Source of the DNA: Neotamlana laminarinivorans
GTDB taxonomy: Bacteria > Bacteroidota > Bacteroidia > Flavobacteriales > Flavobacteriaceae
Assembly: GCF_020523925.1 (NCBI RefSeq)
Contig: NZ_JAJAPW010000006.1
Location: 148,887-212,886, forward strand
Direction of reading: 5' to 3'
DNA length: 64,000 nucleotides
The notes under the pieces were generated by a model. That model searched no databases and was not told the origin of the DNA. It saw nothing but the letters and a program-made list of their open reading frames with translations. Below are positions 62,635-64,000 of this stretch, piece by piece; the first letter of the stretch is position 1, and the number at the start of each line of letters is the position of its first letter. Made by a program: the position numbers and the translations under genes.

Positions 62635-63216
62635 TTACTTGTTGTTTTTATGGTGTTGCTTATAGAGTTCAATGGCTTTTTTTAATTTTAGTCCTCCTGT
62701 CTTTGTCTGGTTGTACATAAAATTGTTTAAATTAGGATGATGCGTCTTAATCCAGTTTAAAAAATTCGATTTGTTGGTTTCCCAAACACCTTCATTAAAA
62801 TTTAAATAGGTGGTTTCAATTGAAACTATTTTGTTGTTTTTAAAGTGAAAAACTTCATTTGTTATAAATGGCTCTTCCATGAAAAAATTAATGCGCTCAT
62901 CGGTTTTTGAAACTTTAACTTTTATAAAATCACTTTCTTCTTCAATTTTTAAAATTTTATAAGATGGATTAAAAACTGAATCCCATTTTAACCAATTATT
63001 TAAAAAATCTTGTTTTGAATAAATTATTTTATAGTTGTAGGCAGGAATAAAGGTTGTTAAACTATCTGATATTAAATTTGATGCTATTGCATTACTAGAT
63101 TGGTTTAGAGCTTTAAAATACAATTTAGCAATCTTGGGTTTGCTGTTATTGCCGTTAATAGTTCTACAACTTATAGTAGAAAGGAATAAAAAGCAGATAA
63201 TTAATAATCTAAACAT
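62635..63216 (-). CDS. Lipoprotein with NTF2-like fold (unknown function)
   Basis: A 193-residue predicted lipoprotein (lipobox TISC, Cys17). The mature part resembles the cone-shaped NTF2/SnoaL fold: a helix (LYFKALNQSS), the long KQDFLNNWLKWDSVFNPSYKILK segment and paired strands ending in FHFKNNKIVSIETTYL. Such proteins often bind small ligands or act as domains of secreted enzymes, but no activity is evident here. Its start overlaps the end of the upstream coiled-coil gene by 16 bases, so the two are probably coupled. Confidence 0.8.
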   Translation of the reverse strand: MFRLLIICFLFLSTISCRTINGNNSKPKIAKLYFKALNQSSNAIASNLISDSLTTFIPAYNYKIIYSKQDFLNNWLKWDSVFNPSYKILKIEEESDFIKVKVSKTDERINFFMEEPFITNEVFHFKNNKIVSIETTYLNFNEGVWETNKSNFLNWIKTHHPNLNNFMYNQTKTGGLKLKKAIELYKQHHKNNK

Positions 63217-64000
63217 TGTAGTTTTTCAATAAAGAAATTTTTATAATCAATATCTGTTAATAAAACACTTGTTTTTGAAGCCTTTAAGTTAATTGATTTA
63301 ATAGGTGATTGCTTTAAAGCTTCAATTTGAGAGCTATTTAAGTTAGCCTTTAAACTAAAAAAATTGCAGTCTAAACTTCCGGAATGGTAAAACTTTAAAT
63401 TAACATTATTTTCTAGAGTAATTAATACACTTGATCTGCGATTTGGAACATAATCTACACAACCTAAATCTTCAAAGTAGTTAAAGTTTATTTTGGCTTT
63501 AGTTCCTTCACGTATTAATTCTATATTTAATTTGTTTTGTATATAATATTTTTCGGTAATAATAAGTTGCTGTTTATTAAAACTATCGTATTCATTAATA
63601 AAATATTTACAAGTGTTTGCCTCTGTTTTACTTGTAATATTGTTTTTGGCTTTAGTAATGGAATCTTTTATGCGAAGTTTTTCTAAATTCTCCAGTTGTT
63701 CTTTTTTGGCAGCTTCAGCGATAAGCTGTTTACGTTTTTCAATAAAATTATCACGATTTATTGAGTCTTTAATTTGAGACTGTTTTTCAAGACTTAATTC
63801 GGCCTGTTTAGCATCTTGTATTTCTTTATCTTTTAATAATTTTTTTGCTTTCGCAATAGAGTCTTGTTGTTGCTTATATTTTAGGTTTTGAATACGAATT
63901 TGTTCTAATTTTATTTCTTCAGCTTTAGCTATATTAATGGAGTCTAGAATTTGCTTTTGTTTTTCCGTTTCACGTTTTATTTGTTGGGCTTTTAACGCTT
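63201..64000 (-). CDS. C-terminal part of a coiled-coil protein with Asp-Ser-Ile repeats (5' truncated by the window)
   Basis: An open frame on the reverse strand enters at 63998 and ends with TAA at 63201-63203. The part inside the window encodes about 265 residues. The first half (about 1-125 of this part) is a charged helix with recurring Asp-Ser-Ile triplets (LDSINIAKAEE, QDSIAKAKKL, IKDSINRDNF, IKDSITKAKN) spaced about 35-40 residues apart, the look of a long coiled coil. The second half is a soluble domain with NFNYFEDLGCVDYVPNRRSSV and ends in LQCLDY. Its front lies beyond the window, so signal and full length are unknown. Confidence 0.7.
   Translation of the reverse strand, partial: ALKAQQIKRETEKQKQILDSINIAKAEEIKLEQIRIQNLKYKQQQDSIAKAKKLLKDKEIQDAKQAELSLEKQSQIKDSINRDNFIEKRKQLIAEAAKKEQLENLEKLRIKDSITKAKNNITSKTEANTCKYFINEYDSFNKQQLIITEKYYIQNKLNIELIREGTKAKINFNYFEDLGCVDYVPNRRSSVLITLENNVNLKFYHSGSLDCNFFSLKANLNSSQIEALKQSPIKSINLKASKTSVLLTDIDYKNFFIEKLQCLDY

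Noticed and set aside
1..64000. Searched for CRISPR arrays, insertion sequences, prophage genes and plasmid functions
   Set aside because: No regularly spaced direct repeats, transposase, integrase or replication genes were seen.

Overview
The window looks like chromosomal DNA of a gliding, AT-rich member of the Flavobacteriaceae (Bacteroidota). The genes that point there are the 2,428-residue type IX secretion protein SprA, the gliding protein RemB, exosortase XrtF with its companion membrane protein, a short (287-residue) RpoD/SigA housekeeping sigma factor, a folK-deoxynucleoside kinase fusion, TAnnTTTG-type -7 promoter elements and several non-ATG start codons. Genus cannot be fixed from the sequence alone. 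No insertion sequence, prophage, plasmid function or CRISPR array is visible.

Layout. 1-12.7 kb: end of an unidentified gene, a GAF histidine kinase, then a block in one direction: malic enzyme (maeB), ruvA, sprA, gcvH and a VanZ-like protein. 12.7-16.7 kb: two TonB proteins and RemB, all three sharing a two-cysteine TonB-like domain. 16.6-23.1 kb: M14 lipoprotein peptidase (reverse), a small STAS-like protein, two EF-hand lipoproteins flanking an arylsulfotransferase-like lipoprotein, and a SulP anion transporter. 23.1-27.8 kb: peroxiredoxin, coaD and ddl (reverse), PASTA protein and RluD-type pseudouridine synthase (forward), lipoprotein peptide deformylase (reverse). 27.9-33.5 kb: the cell-shape operon mreB-mreC-mreD-mrdA-rodA (reverse). 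33.7-37.1 kb: a forward block with an unknown protein, a TPR histidine kinase, a LytTR response regulator and a tiny membrane protein, sitting between purH and mreB.

37.2-44.9 kb: purH and a GAF protein (reverse), xrtF and its partner, then an apparent metal-handling cluster (HYC/CC small protein, HMA-MauE fusion, TonB-dependent receptor, secreted HMA protein). 45-55 kb: OmpA/PD40 protein, GH3-family enzyme, DUF2797 protein, rpoD-rpsU, a large AsmA protein, a queuosine-precursor transporter and the folK-dNK fusion. 55.2-58.9 kb: a more accessory-looking stretch with an orphan membrane fragment, a methyltransferase, a secreted beta-helix-like protein and a gene split by a frameshift in an A9 run. 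58.9-64 kb: TrmH-family methyltransferase, mutS, tRNA-Gly and tRNA-Leu, an NTF2-like lipoprotein and the 3' part of a coiled-coil protein that continues past the window.

How the genes fit together: the envelope dominates. SprA moves cargo across the outer membrane and RemB belongs to the gliding surface system. The TonB proteins power outer-membrane receptors such as the one at 42-44 kb. MreBCD/PBP2/RodA with Ddl build the wall, and the lipoproteins populate the surface. The most interesting non-routine items are the shared cysteine-pair domain of TonB1/TonB2/RemB, the metal cluster with a highly structured intergenic element at 41.8-41.95 kb, the EF-hand/arylsulfotransferase trio, and the A9 frameshift.
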